NCBI RefSeq assembly: GCF_900106095.1
Contig: NZ_FNUD01000002.1
Coordinates: 3,307,501-3,371,500, forward strand
DNA from: Pseudomonas deceptionensis
Lineage (GTDB): Bacteria; Pseudomonadota; Gammaproteobacteria; Pseudomonadales; Pseudomonadaceae
DNA: 64,000 bases
Direction: 5' to 3'
Of this stretch, positions 7,534 through 15,736 are shown in pieces. Below the pieces are notes generated by a model. It ran no database searches. It saw only the letters and a program-made list of their open reading frames with translations, and was not told the DNA's origin. Position numbers and translations under genes: made by a program. The first letter of the stretch is position 1. The number at the start of each line of letters is the position of its first letter.

Positions 7534-8450
7534 TTGCGGGCTGATTGCTCACGGACATAATTGCGGGGCGATTGCAGCATGACGCGCTTGAATGCGGTGC
7601 TGAAAGCGCTCTCTGACTCATAGCCCAACGAAAACGCGATGGTTGCTACTGAGTCACCGGTGTTTTGCAGGCGATCACTGGCCAGCAACATGCGCCAGCA
7701 GGTCAGGTATTCCATGGGTGCCACACCGACTACCTGCTTGAAACGCAAGGCAAAGGCCGAGCGTGACAGGGTTGCCTGTTGCGCCAGCTGCTGGACGGTC
7801 CAGCGGCAGGCCGGGTCGCCATGCATCGCGCTCAGGGCGCGGCTGAGATTGCGATCGGCCAGACCATGAAACCAGCCGCTGCCGCTGCTGCCCAGGATTG
7901 CAAGATGGGTGCGCAGGACTTCCAGCAACATGATATGCGCCAGATGCTCAGTCATCAGCGATCGGCCAGGGCGTTGCTGGTGCAATTCCGAGGTGAACCG
8001 TTCAAGGGCCCAGCGCAGGATCGACGCCTGTGGTTCGTTGCCTTGCACATAAACCAGCGAGGGCAGAGAGCTGAGCAGTAACCGGGCAGGAGTGCCGGTG
8101 AAGTCAAAGCGGCCACCGACCAGCAGAACGTCATCGCCACCATGACTGAACACCAGTTCATCTGCCGCGAGCGTTTGAAAGTGACCTTCTGAAGCCATGA
8201 CCGGCTGTGACATATCGCTGTAGAGCGTGAATGGCATGCCTTGGGTCATGAGGAAGCAGTCGCCTTGAGCAAGTTGCAGGGGCTGCTGTTCACCCTGCAC
8301 ATGCAGCCAGCACTGGCCCTTAATCACGGCGGTGAATTTGATGCCATCTCTTTGGGGAAAGTTGAACGCCCAGTCGCCTCCCAGTGTGAGCGTGGCGCAG
8401 TGGTAATTACGAATTCTCAATAAAGCCAGGACGTCGGACAGAGGATCCAT
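7434..8450 (-). CDS. AraC-family regulator with cupin-type sensor domain
   Basis: 338 residues. The N-terminal cupin domain is typical of the AraC 'cupin_6' group (IRNYHCATLTLGGDWAFNFP, KGQCWLHVQGE, LAQGDCFLM). The C-terminal double helix-turn-helix is clear (WTVQQLAQQATLSRSAFALRFK and IAFSLGYESESAFSTAFKR, then SPRNYVR). AAAGG precedes the ATG. About 35 residues after SPRNYVREQ are low-complexity and are read antisense through the end of the SDR gene, a 100-bp overlap longer than usual. The gene is divergent from the aldehyde dehydrogenase, its likely target. Confidence 0.88.
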   Translation of the reverse strand: MDPLSDVLALLRIRNYHCATLTLGGDWAFNFPQRDGIKFTAVIKGQCWLHVQGEQQPLQLAQGDCFLMTQGMPFTLYSDMSQPVMASEGHFQTLAADELVFSHGGDDVLLVGGRFDFTGTPARLLLSSLPSLVYVQGNEPQASILRWALERFTSELHQQRPGRSLMTEHLAHIMLLEVLRTHLAILGSSGSGWFHGLADRNLSRALSAMHGDPACRWTVQQLAQQATLSRSAFALRFKQVVGVAPMEYLTCWRMLLASDRLQNTGDSVATIAFSLGYESESAFSTAFKRVMLQSPRNYVREQSARNQCSPPPITSISPVIQPASPDARKATAGAISSG

Positions 8451-8537
8451 GCTTCACCTTTCAGGACGTTTGACAAAGTAATTAGCGCTTTATAGCAGAG
8501 TTAATCCAGTTTTCAGGTTTAAAGATGAGGTTTTTGC

Positions 8538-10013
8538 ATGCGAGTTGAGTTCGATAAACATTATGGGCCGCTGATCAATGGTGTTTTTGAAGCGGATGCC
8601 CAAGAGCGGTCCTTTGCTGCTGTCGACCCCGCGACCGGTCATCATCTGGCGCATATCCGTTATTGCGATGAAGCGGATGTCGATCGGGCGGTGAAGGCTG
8701 CCCACATAGCGTTTCCAGCCTGGCGTGCGCTTGGTCAACAGAAACGCGCTCGTCTGGTTAACCTGTTGGCGGACGAAATCGAGGCGCATAGCGAACGCCT
8801 CGCAATGATTGATGCCCATGACGTGGGCCGGTGTATCAGCGAAGTGCGCAAGGACTATCTGACTGCGGTTCGCCACTACCGGTATTTCGCATCGGTGATC
8901 ATGGCTCATGAAGACAGCGGACGTGAGATCGAAGGTGGTTACAGCATCGCAAAACGAGAGCCGCTAGGGGTTTGCGGGCAGATCATCCCATGGAATGCGC
9001 CGGCGATCATGGCTGCGTTCAAGCTCGCACCAGCGTTGGTGGCGGGCAATACGGTGGTGTTGAAACCGGATGAAAACGCCTCCTTGTCGACCCTTGAATT
9101 GGGCAAGTTGATCAACAGGATTTTCCCCGGCGGCGTTGTGAATATGGTTACCGGGCGGGGTGAAACAGTGGGTTCAGCGCTGAGCGAACATCCTCTGATC
9201 AGAAAGCTGTCGTTCACCGGCAGTACCGAAGTGGGCAGGATCGTTGCCGGGGTGGCTGCCAGGCGCCTTGTGCCCTCGACCCTTGAGCTGGGAGGCAAGA
9301 GCGCCAATATCGTGTTCCCTGATATTGAGGACATTGATGCGGTGGTCGATAATGCTACGTTTGCCGCCATTCATAACAACGGGCAATCCTGCCTGGCTGG
9401 TACCCGATTGTTCGTGCATGCGGACATTGCCACCGTTTTCCGGGAAAAGCTGATTGCTTCGTTCAATCGCGTGAAAGTGGGCTCCCCGCTGGCAGAGGAT
9501 TCTCGGGTGAGCTGCCTGGTCAGCGCCCGTCAAGGTCAGCGCGTTCTGGAATACATAGGGCAGGGTGTGAAAGAGGGTGCCGAGTTGCTCGCAGGTGGTG
9601 AGCGGGTTGCCATTCAGGGATGCGAGCAAGGCTACTTTATCCAGCCCACACTACTGTTGGCTCGCAATGAGATGCGGATTTGCCAGGAGGAAATTTTCGG
9701 GCCGGTTTTATCGATGATCGTGTGGGACGATTATGAGTCCATGATTGCTCAGGCCAATGACAGCGAATATGGGCTGGCTGCGGGTATTTATACCGGCAAC
9801 CTCAAGCATGCCATGCAGACGGCTTCGCGGCTGGAGGCAGGGTCGGTCTGGATCAATCGCTACTCGAATATCACCGATGGCACCGCATTTGGCGGGTATA
9901 AAAATAGCGGCATCGGCAGGGAGTTCTGCCGGGAAACGCTGAATGCTTATACCCAGGTCAAGACCATTACGGTGCAGGCACAAGTGCCCGCAGTTTGGTT
10001 TTCACCGGTATGA
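8538..10013 (+). CDS. NAD(P)-dependent aldehyde dehydrogenase
   Basis: 491 residues, full length for the ALDH superfamily. It has the cofactor segment IIPWNAPAIMAAFKLAPALVAGN with VLKPDENAS, the SFTGSTEVGR turn, catalytic Glu in LELGGKSANIV (near residue 254), catalytic Cys in NNGQSCLAGTR (near 288), and EEIFGPVLS. It oxidises an aldehyde to an acid in the cytosol; the substrate is unknown. GAGG precedes the ATG. The divergent AraC regulator probably controls it, with the SDR beyond as a possible alcohol-to-aldehyde partner. Confidence 0.92.
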   Translation: MRVEFDKHYGPLINGVFEADAQERSFAAVDPATGHHLAHIRYCDEADVDRAVKAAHIAFPAWRALGQQKRARLVNLLADEIEAHSERLAMIDAHDVGRCISEVRKDYLTAVRHYRYFASVIMAHEDSGREIEGGYSIAKREPLGVCGQIIPWNAPAIMAAFKLAPALVAGNTVVLKPDENASLSTLELGKLINRIFPGGVVNMVTGRGETVGSALSEHPLIRKLSFTGSTEVGRIVAGVAARRLVPSTLELGGKSANIVFPDIEDIDAVVDNATFAAIHNNGQSCLAGTRLFVHADIATVFREKLIASFNRVKVGSPLAEDSRVSCLVSARQGQRVLEYIGQGVKEGAELLAGGERVAIQGCEQGYFIQPTLLLARNEMRICQEEIFGPVLSMIVWDDYESMIAQANDSEYGLAAGIYTGNLKHAMQTASRLEAGSVWINRYSNITDGTAFGGYKNSGIGREFCRETLNAYTQVKTITVQAQVPAVWFSPV

Positions 10014-10163
10014 TTTTGAACTGACGTTGAAGCCCTTGAGCATCCCGGATGCTATGGGGGCTCAAGCGTGAAGTCCTGCCCGCCATTTCGCTTCTGGCTG
10101 GACTGGATGACCTGCCGGGTCTGGCTCAGAGCCCGGCGCAGGTTTAAGCGCTCGGTGAGGCAA

Positions 10164-10655
10164 TCAAATGTCCATGACCATTTCGTGCCAAGCCATGCCG
10201 CCATGGTCAGACGGCGAGGGCTGAACGTACTGGTAACCCAGCTTTGCATACAGCGCGACATGCTGTTCTTTGCACATCAGGTGGATGGTTTTTTTGCCCA
10301 GACGCTGCATCTGCTCGACAAACCTGCGCATCAGCAGCGTTGAAAAGCCCTTGCCCTGATGCTCAGGCGATACAACGACGGACATGATCACCACATTGGG
10401 CGCCGATGGATCGTGGCCCATCAGCTCTTTGAATTCTTCGTCCGACATGACGACGTTGTGGGCGCAACCGCTATTGATGAAGCCCGCTATCTCGCCACCC
10501 TGCTCGAGGATGAGGAAGCCTTGCGGGTAACCGGCAATCCGGGTGCGGATTTTCTCAAGCGTAGCGGCTTCGTCGCCTTCATAGGCGCTGGTTTCTATCT
10601 GGTAACAACGCTCGGCATCCTTGAGCGTTGGCTGCCTGAATGTGATCTCGGTCAT
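10164..10655 (-). CDS. GNAT-family N-acetyltransferase
   Basis: 163 residues from the ATG at 10655, which has AGGAA upstream. The acetyl-CoA-binding motif A is VVVSPEHQGKGFSTLLMRRF; the N-terminus FRQPTLKDAERCYQIE and the end LYAKLGYQYV are typical of GNAT. Acceptor unknown. It begins 7 bp after the stop of the gamma-glutamylcyclotransferase-like gene, so the two form an operon. Confidence 0.88.
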   Translation of the reverse strand: MTEITFRQPTLKDAERCYQIETSAYEGDEAATLEKIRTRIAGYPQGFLILEQGGEIAGFINSGCAHNVVMSDEEFKELMGHDPSAPNVVIMSVVVSPEHQGKGFSTLLMRRFVEQMQRLGKKTIHLMCKEQHVALYAKLGYQYVQPSPSDHGGMAWHEMVMDI

Positions 10656-10662
10656 GGGATTC

Positions 10663-10986
10663 CTAGCGCAGTGCGTAGACGTGGGCATCAATCAGCGAGC
10701 CATTCCCCAAGGTTACCTGGGTCAGGACACGTTGATATTCAGCCCCTTCAAAATCGTCAAGGGCCTGCCAGTGCATGGGGAAGTTCCCGGAGCAGAACAC
10801 GTGGCCGTGAATTTCATCGCCATCTTCAGCAATCACCAACCCCGGGAACCCCATCTCTGCGCCCCAGCCGGCCTGAACCAGGCGGCCTTTTAGCGAGGCG
10901 GGCTCCCATGTGCCACCGATGTTGGTCATTACATGCTCATTTGGCCCGCCCGGGCCCAGGGTTCCATAAACGAATAGACGCTCCAC
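10663..10986 (-). CDS. Gamma-glutamylcyclotransferase-like (AIG2/GGCT) protein
   Basis: 107 residues. The start VERLFVYGTLGPGGPNE carries the YGTL signature of the fold, and LDDFEGAEYQRV carries the conserved acidic residue of the cyclotransferase site. An ATG at 11001 is in frame, but the AAAGGAG just after it lies 5 nt before the GTG at 10986 and looks like the true ribosome site, so I place the start at the GTG. The family cleaves gamma-glutamyl amides or related compounds; the specific substrate is uncertain. Confidence 0.8.
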   Translation of the reverse strand: MERLFVYGTLGPGGPNEHVMTNIGGTWEPASLKGRLVQAGWGAEMGFPGLVIAEDGDEIHGHVFCSGNFPMHWQALDDFEGAEYQRVLTQVTLGNGSLIDAHVYALR

Positions 10987-11123
10987 GTTTGCTCCTTTCA
11001 TTCAAAAGTGCGGGAGCGTGACTGATGGGCAGGCTTCAGGGCAATCAGAAAATAAGCGATCAGTGAATGCAGTCTCCAATGGTGATGTCCCGCTGTTCGG
11101 AGGTAGATCATGTCGCGACGGCG

Positions 11124-12200
11124 TTAAACATCGGAACGCCGACCAGCACAGTTAAGGTCGCCCTTGGTAGTGCGGATAGTCATGCAAACTGAAACCGCCA
11201 TTGAATCGGGCGTGAGTGGTATTGCACAGGTGGATGATGGCGTCGATGGCACCTCGCAAGAATGCTGATTGCCATCTCGACCCTGGGCTTTCTCACCAAA
11301 CCCCGGATCTACCCGCTTGCCGATATCCCGCAGGCGGGCCCAGTGATCCACAATGGCAGGTGTTTCATCCAGGCTGCTGACGAACATCCACAGGTAAGTC
11401 ATGACCGCATACACGTGCCCGGCTTTTACAGCCGGTGACAGGGCCAGTTGACTGATGGCGATCACGAACAGGATGGCCGAAATCACGCCCACAAACAGAT
11501 AGGCCGATGCCTCGCGGTCCGAGAGCCAGATCCGCAGCTTCGAAAGCAGTTGGTAATGGCGTTGCAGCGTTTTCGCACCGACGCTCTGTACCAGGCCGAT
11601 CTCTTGTTCCAGCCGGTCGTTGAGCCGTTCGTACAGTTCCTGATTGCGCCGGGAAAAACGCGGCAGCAGTGCTGCGCACACCAGCAACACCGCCAGGCAC
11701 GCCAGGCCGACCCACAGCTGGATCACCAGCAACATCACGGCAGCACCAATCACGGACAGCAGCGCGGTGGCGATGGTCGGGATGTGCTTCTCGAAGAAAT
11801 CCACGAAGTCGCGCGCAAGGACCACCCGTGCCGCAGCCACGGCGTCAGTCTGGTTTTGCAGGCGCTGATTGAGGATCACCGGCACCGCCAGATCCGCATA
11901 AATGCGCGTGAAGGTTCGGGTATCCAGCGCCCGGCGCGCAGCCCCCACAATCCAGAATGCCAGCACCACCACGGCGTAAAGCAGTGCACTGCTCACATCG
12001 CCGCGAATGATCGAGTCCACCGCAAAGCCGGCAAACAGGGGGTAGGCCAACAGCAGCGCATTCTCCAGCCCCACCAGCGACAGGGTGAAAAACAGTTTGC
12101 CGGGGTAGGTTCTGGCAATGCCTTTGAGGGTTTGGCTGGCCGATTGTGGTTCGGACGTTTTACCGGGTTCGATCAGGATGTGTGGCGTGACGACTGGCAT
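11124..12200 (-). CDS. Stand-alone ABC-transporter six-helix membrane domain protein
   Basis: 358 residues from the ATG at 12200. It has an ABC exporter type I membrane domain pattern with about six transmembrane segments (LFFTLSLVGLENALLLAYP, SALLYAVVVLAFWIVGAAR, IATALLSVIGAAVMLLVIQ, VGLACLAVLLVCAALLP, LFVGVISAILFVIAI), but no Walker A, signature or Walker B: the ATPase half is absent. About 50 polar C-terminal residues after KRVDPG look unlike the family and may be read-through past an ancestral stop. The gene is divergent from a TetR regulator across twin operators. It could be an efflux subunit needing an ATPase encoded elsewhere, or something other than a transporter. Confidence 0.78.
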   Translation of the reverse strand: MPVVTPHILIEPGKTSEPQSASQTLKGIARTYPGKLFFTLSLVGLENALLLAYPLFAGFAVDSIIRGDVSSALLYAVVVLAFWIVGAARRALDTRTFTRIYADLAVPVILNQRLQNQTDAVAAARVVLARDFVDFFEKHIPTIATALLSVIGAAVMLLVIQLWVGLACLAVLLVCAALLPRFSRRNQELYERLNDRLEQEIGLVQSVGAKTLQRHYQLLSKLRIWLSDREASAYLFVGVISAILFVIAISQLALSPAVKAGHVYAVMTYLWMFVSSLDETPAIVDHWARLRDIGKRVDPGFGEKAQGRDGNQHSCEVPSTPSSTCAIPLTPDSMAVSVCMTIRTTKGDLNCAGRRSDV

Positions 12201-12230
12201 GGGTACACCGAATGGAAGATAAGCGCTATT

Positions 12231-12270
12231 ATTGAGCGACTGCTCAATTATCTTTGAGCGACCGCTCAAT
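12231..12270. promoter_or_regulatory. Twin TetR-type operators
   Basis: Two 18-bp palindromes, ATTGAGCGACTGCTCAAT (12231-12248) and TTTGAGCGACCGCTCAAT (12253-12270), lie centre-to-centre 22 bp apart, about two DNA turns. They sit between the divergent membrane-protein and TetR genes. Size, symmetry and location fit two TetR-family dimers binding side by side and controlling both genes. Confidence 0.75.
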
Positions 12271-12315
12271 AAGCAAGCGCCGTTTATCAGCCTTGCGCCA
12301 CGGGGTTGTTTCCAC

Positions 12316-12891
12316 ATGTCGCGTATCGACCGTAAAGACCAGATCCTCACCGCCGCCCTGGAGCTGTTTCGCACCAAGGGTTTTGCCGATGTCTCTACCC
12401 GCGATCTGGCGGAACACGCAGGGTTGTCCCGCAGCCACATCTACCATTACTTCGCTGACTGGAAGGAACTGCGCCGCGAAGCCTTTGTGCGTTTTGCCGA
12501 TGAGCAGCTGGCAGACATCTACACGCCGTTACAGCACTTGCCGCCTCAAGAGGCGCTGGTGGGTTTCCTGACAGCCTGCCTGCCGGCCTCTGCCGACGAT
12601 GGTTGGGCGCTCTGGCTGGATGCCTGGGATGAAGCGATGCATGACGCTGATCTGGCGACGGCGTACCTGAGCGTCAACGCCCAGTGGAATGCCATGCTGG
12701 GCGAGATCATTGAGCGTGGGGTTACGGCGCAGGTTTTTGCGTGCGCGAGCCCGACACGGGCCGCACGACAAATCTTCGCCCAGGCGATGGGGTATGCCGA
12801 CGATCTGCTGTTGCAGCCTTCTGGCGAAGCGGCTGGCGCGGCGCTGGATGAGGTGCTGGAGGTGGCGGGGTTGCTGTTGGGGCGCAGCTGA
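12316..12891 (+). CDS. TetR-family transcriptional repressor
   Basis: 191 residues from the ATG at 12316. The helix-turn-helix is textbook TetR (RKDQILTAALELFRTKGFADVSTRDLAEHAGLSRSHIYHYFADWKEL, residues 4-49), followed by an all-helical ligand domain (WALWLDAWDEAMHD) of the TetR_C type. It is preceded by twin palindromes and divergent from the ABC membrane protein, which it most likely represses. The inducer is unknown. Confidence 0.9.
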   Translation: MSRIDRKDQILTAALELFRTKGFADVSTRDLAEHAGLSRSHIYHYFADWKELRREAFVRFADEQLADIYTPLQHLPPQEALVGFLTACLPASADDGWALWLDAWDEAMHDADLATAYLSVNAQWNAMLGEIIERGVTAQVFACASPTRAARQIFAQAMGYADDLLLQPSGEAAGAALDEVLEVAGLLLGRS

Positions 12892-13088
12892 TCAGGGGGG
12901 CAGAGGCTGTCCGGATCCCCAAAAAGCACCTCGCTAGGGCTCTGGTACGAATTTTTAATGACTACAATCCGAAGACATGCCCCCCATTGAGCCCCTGCGC
13001 GAGTCAAGTACACGAGCGATAGTGAACGGGAATCCTGGTTCAATTCAGCATGTAGGACTGATGCGGCTGCGAATAGTGCAGAAGGGTT

Positions 13089-13796
13089 CTAGTTGCGACC
13101 GAAGAGGTTGCGCTGGACCTGTAACAGGTGAGCTTCAATCAGATCGCGTGAGAGCTTCTCGTCGCGGTCGCGCAGGGCATCGACAATTGCACGATGTTGC
13201 ACTTCGTACTGACTGCGCCGCTCCGGGGTCAACGAGTTTTTCTTCAGGCGACCCCATTCACCTTCCTCACGGATTTGCGTGGTGAGCTCAAGGATTTTCA
13301 AAAAGAGGCTATTGTGAGTGGCTTCAGCAAAGGCCTGGTGGAGAGCGCCATCCCAATGCTCGAATTCCTCAATGGTCGTGGCGGCTTCTGATCGGATAAT
13401 GCACTCGTCCATCTTCTCGAAGTCCGTTGCCGTGGCATACCGGACAATCAGGTTGGGCATCTGGGTTTCGATCAGAAGACGTGCCTCCATCAACTCGGCA
13501 GGGCTTGTTTGAACAGCTGAGGCGCGGTGTTCAACAGCGGGGGCTACCAAGCGCACATTGTCTGCAACGAAGGTGCCGCTGCCCACGGATTGAGTAATCA
13601 GCCCCATTTCTTTTAGGTTGGAAAGTACACGTCTGACAGAACCTCTGGAAGCCTGGAAGGACTCACTCAGTTCTCGTTCTGCGGGCAGCTTTTGCCCCGC
13701 GGCAAGTCGGCCGCTCTCGATCTCTTCGACGAGGTATTTGGCCAAGCTCCGTGCGCCATCTGCACGTACGGACTTTTGAGCCACTGCTTCACTCAC
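13089..13796 (-). CDS. GntR/FadR-family (FCD) transcriptional regulator
   Basis: 235 residues from a GTG at 13796 (AAGG upstream). The winged helix is at residues about 18-78 (LAKYLVEEIESGRLAAGQKLPAERELSESFQASRGSVRRVLSNLKEMGLI, then SGTFV). The C-terminal FCD domain has the expected Asp/His-rich helices (EHWDGALHQAFAEATHN, EVQHRAIVDALRDRD) that bind a metal and an organic acid in the family. It is divergent from the FAH-family hydrolase gene, with palindromes between, so it probably controls that catabolic operon. Confidence 0.9.
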   Translation of the reverse strand: MSEAVAQKSVRADGARSLAKYLVEEIESGRLAAGQKLPAERELSESFQASRGSVRRVLSNLKEMGLITQSVGSGTFVADNVRLVAPAVEHRASAVQTSPAELMEARLLIETQMPNLIVRYATATDFEKMDECIIRSEAATTIEEFEHWDGALHQAFAEATHNSLFLKILELTTQIREEGEWGRLKKNSLTPERRSQYEVQHRAIVDALRDRDEKLSRDLIEAHLLQVQRNLFGRN

Positions 13797-13895
13797 GCTG
13801 AAAGCCTTTTATTAAGGAGGATTAAGGGTGTGTAGGAGTGAAAGGTATACCAATTGGTCTAAGGCTGCAAAAAAATGGTTGCAATGGTTCTTTTG

Positions 13896-13946
13896 TGGTC
13901 CTATATTCGGTTCAAGTTGAACCAAAAATAGACCAAAATAGGACCA
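13896..13946. promoter_or_regulatory. Nested inverted repeats upstream of the hydrolase operon
   Basis: An inner perfect palindrome GGTTCAAGTTGAACC (13909-13923) is flanked by outer arms TGGTCCTAT (13896-13904) and ATAGGACCA (13938-13946). The TGGTC/GACCA half-site recurs at 13931-13935, and ACCAATTGGT lies further upstream (about 13849-13858). GntR/FadR operators often contain TGGT and ACCA half-sites, so this is the likely operator region of the divergent regulator. Confidence 0.55.
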
Positions 13947-13952
13947 ATAACA

Positions 13953-14834
13953 ATGAAGCTTGCAACCATTGAAAACGCCGCCGGCGAACTGTCTGTTGTA
14001 CTCGTGAATAGCGAATCTGAAAGATTTTGGCCTGTTTCCGAGCTGATTTCCGGCTTCTCGGGTGACATGAACCAATTGGTACTACAGTGGGATCAGCTGA
14101 AGTCTGATCTGGTGCCGAGCGGTGAGGGTCAGTCGCTGGAAGGCGTGACACTCAAGGCGCCCCTGCTGCCGCGTCGCAACCTGTTTTGCGTGGGTAAGAA
14201 TTATCACGAGCACGCAGCCGAATTCAGCAAGTCCGGTTTCGACCACAGCGCAAAAGACGGTGAAATTGCACCAGAATTTCCGGTGGTCTTCACCAAAACT
14301 CCCGACACCGTCATTGCCACAGGCGACAAAATTCCACGTCACGCCGATGTAACGGATCAACTCGACTACGAAGCTGAATTCGCCGTGATCATCGGTAAAG
14401 GCGGCCTTGGCATCAGCAAGGCGGACGCCTACGCTCACGTATTTGGCTACACCATTGTCAACGACATGACCGCCCGTGACCTGCAGAAGAACCACCGCCA
14501 ATGGTTCTTGGGCAAATCACTCGACGGCTTTGCGCCGATGGGCCCATGGATTTCCACGCCCGACGAAGTCAATGTCGCGGATGCCTCCATTCAGTGCTGG
14601 GTCAATGGTGAGCTACGCCAGAACTCCAACATCGGCCAGCTGATTTTCGACATTCCACACCTGATTGAAACCATTTCCGCCGGCATCGAGCTCAAACCAG
14701 GTGACGTGATCGTGACCGGCACCCCAGTGGGCGTGGGCATCGGCTTTACGCCGCCGCGCTTCTTGCAGTCGGGCGATGTCGTTCGCATCGAAATCGTCGG
14801 CATCGGCGCTCTGGAGAATGAGGTGGCAGAGTGA
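13953..14834 (+). CDS. Fumarylacetoacetate hydrolase (FAH) family protein
   Basis: 293 residues with the complete FAH C-terminal domain: NLFCVGKNYHEHAAEF, the metal-binding LDYEAEFAVIIGK, GYTIVNDMTARDLQ, KSLDGFAPMGPW and the closing VIVTGTPVGVGIGF. Family members hydrolyse or isomerise beta-diketo acids or decarboxylate hydroxy-dienoates in catabolic pathways. The stop overlaps the start of the alpha/beta hydrolase (GTGA), so the two are coupled. With its neighbours it suggests breakdown of an organic compound down to carboxylic acids; which compound is unclear. Confidence 0.9.
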   Translation: MKLATIENAAGELSVVLVNSESERFWPVSELISGFSGDMNQLVLQWDQLKSDLVPSGEGQSLEGVTLKAPLLPRRNLFCVGKNYHEHAAEFSKSGFDHSAKDGEIAPEFPVVFTKTPDTVIATGDKIPRHADVTDQLDYEAEFAVIIGKGGLGISKADAYAHVFGYTIVNDMTARDLQKNHRQWFLGKSLDGFAPMGPWISTPDEVNVADASIQCWVNGELRQNSNIGQLIFDIPHLIETISAGIELKPGDVIVTGTPVGVGIGFTPPRFLQSGDVVRIEIVGIGALENEVAE

Positions 14835-15616
14835 CTACCCAGATCCTGAACGGCATTGCCGTCGAGGTTTCAGGGGAAGGCGATCCACTGCTGTGCATTC
14901 ACGGCTTGGGCGGTTCTTCGAATACCTGGACCCCAGTTCTGCCAGCCTTTGACGGCTTCAAGGTTATTCGCTTCGACCTGCCAGGCAGCGGGCGCTCCGC
15001 GCTGGCCAGTAAGCCGCTCTCGATTGAGCTGTATGTGCAGACGGTTGAACACGTGCTTGAAGCGTTGGGCGTCGACAAAGTTCACGTCGTCGCCCACTCG
15101 ATGGGCACCATCGTAGCCGCCCACTTCGCTGCACGGCACCCCGCCCGGGTGAACAGCATGGCGCTGTTCGGTCCGCTGCTGGCTCCACCGGATGCGGGCC
15201 GCCCAGGTATTCAGGCCCGTGCCGATCTGGCCCGTAGTGGTGGAGTAGAGGCGATGCAGGACATTGCCGATGCGATCGTAAAAGGTGCCACCGCCCAGCA
15301 AACCAAAGACAGCCAGCCTGCCGTTGTCGCTTTGGTGCGTGAATGCATCATGCGTCAGCCTGCCGAGGGCTACAGTCAGAGTTGTGAGGCGCTGTCGAAA
15401 GCCCAACCCGCCACAGTGGAAAACATCATTGCGCCGGTGCTGCTGGTGACCGGCGATCAGGATGGCGTGGCTCCCGGGCCGGCTGTCAAAGCCTTTACCG
15501 AGCGCCTGGCCAAGGGGCGCATGGTGACGTTTGACGAATGCGGGCATTGGACGACCTTCGAAAAGCCCGTGCAGTGCATCGCCGAGCTCAAGCAGTTCTA
15601 CCAGTCTATTGCGTGA
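14831..15616 (+). CDS. Alpha/beta-hydrolase (enol-lactonase / C-C hydrolase-like)
   Basis: 261 residues from a GTG overlapping the previous stop. The oxyanion loop is LLCIHGLGGSSNTW, the nucleophile elbow VVAHSMGTIVAAHF (Ser near residue 96), the acid VTGDQDGVAPG and the catalytic His DECGHWTTFEKP. The pattern resembles 3-oxoadipate enol-lactonase and meta-cleavage hydrolases. It is cytosolic with no signal peptide. Operon context implies ring or ester opening next to the FAH-type enzyme. Confidence 0.88.
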   Translation: MTTQILNGIAVEVSGEGDPLLCIHGLGGSSNTWTPVLPAFDGFKVIRFDLPGSGRSALASKPLSIELYVQTVEHVLEALGVDKVHVVAHSMGTIVAAHFAARHPARVNSMALFGPLLAPPDAGRPGIQARADLARSGGVEAMQDIADAIVKGATAQQTKDSQPAVVALVRECIMRQPAEGYSQSCEALSKAQPATVENIIAPVLLVTGDQDGVAPGPAVKAFTERLAKGRMVTFDECGHWTTFEKPVQCIAELKQFYQSIA

Positions 15617-15736
15617 GCTTCATGGCAGTCGGCCTTCGCCTGAAGCCGGCCGCCATGATTTAAGCAGGAGTGTTTCTACAGCCGCCAACGCGTTCAGGCG
15701 CTGTGTATCCCTGATAAAAGATTTCGGAGAATTCAG

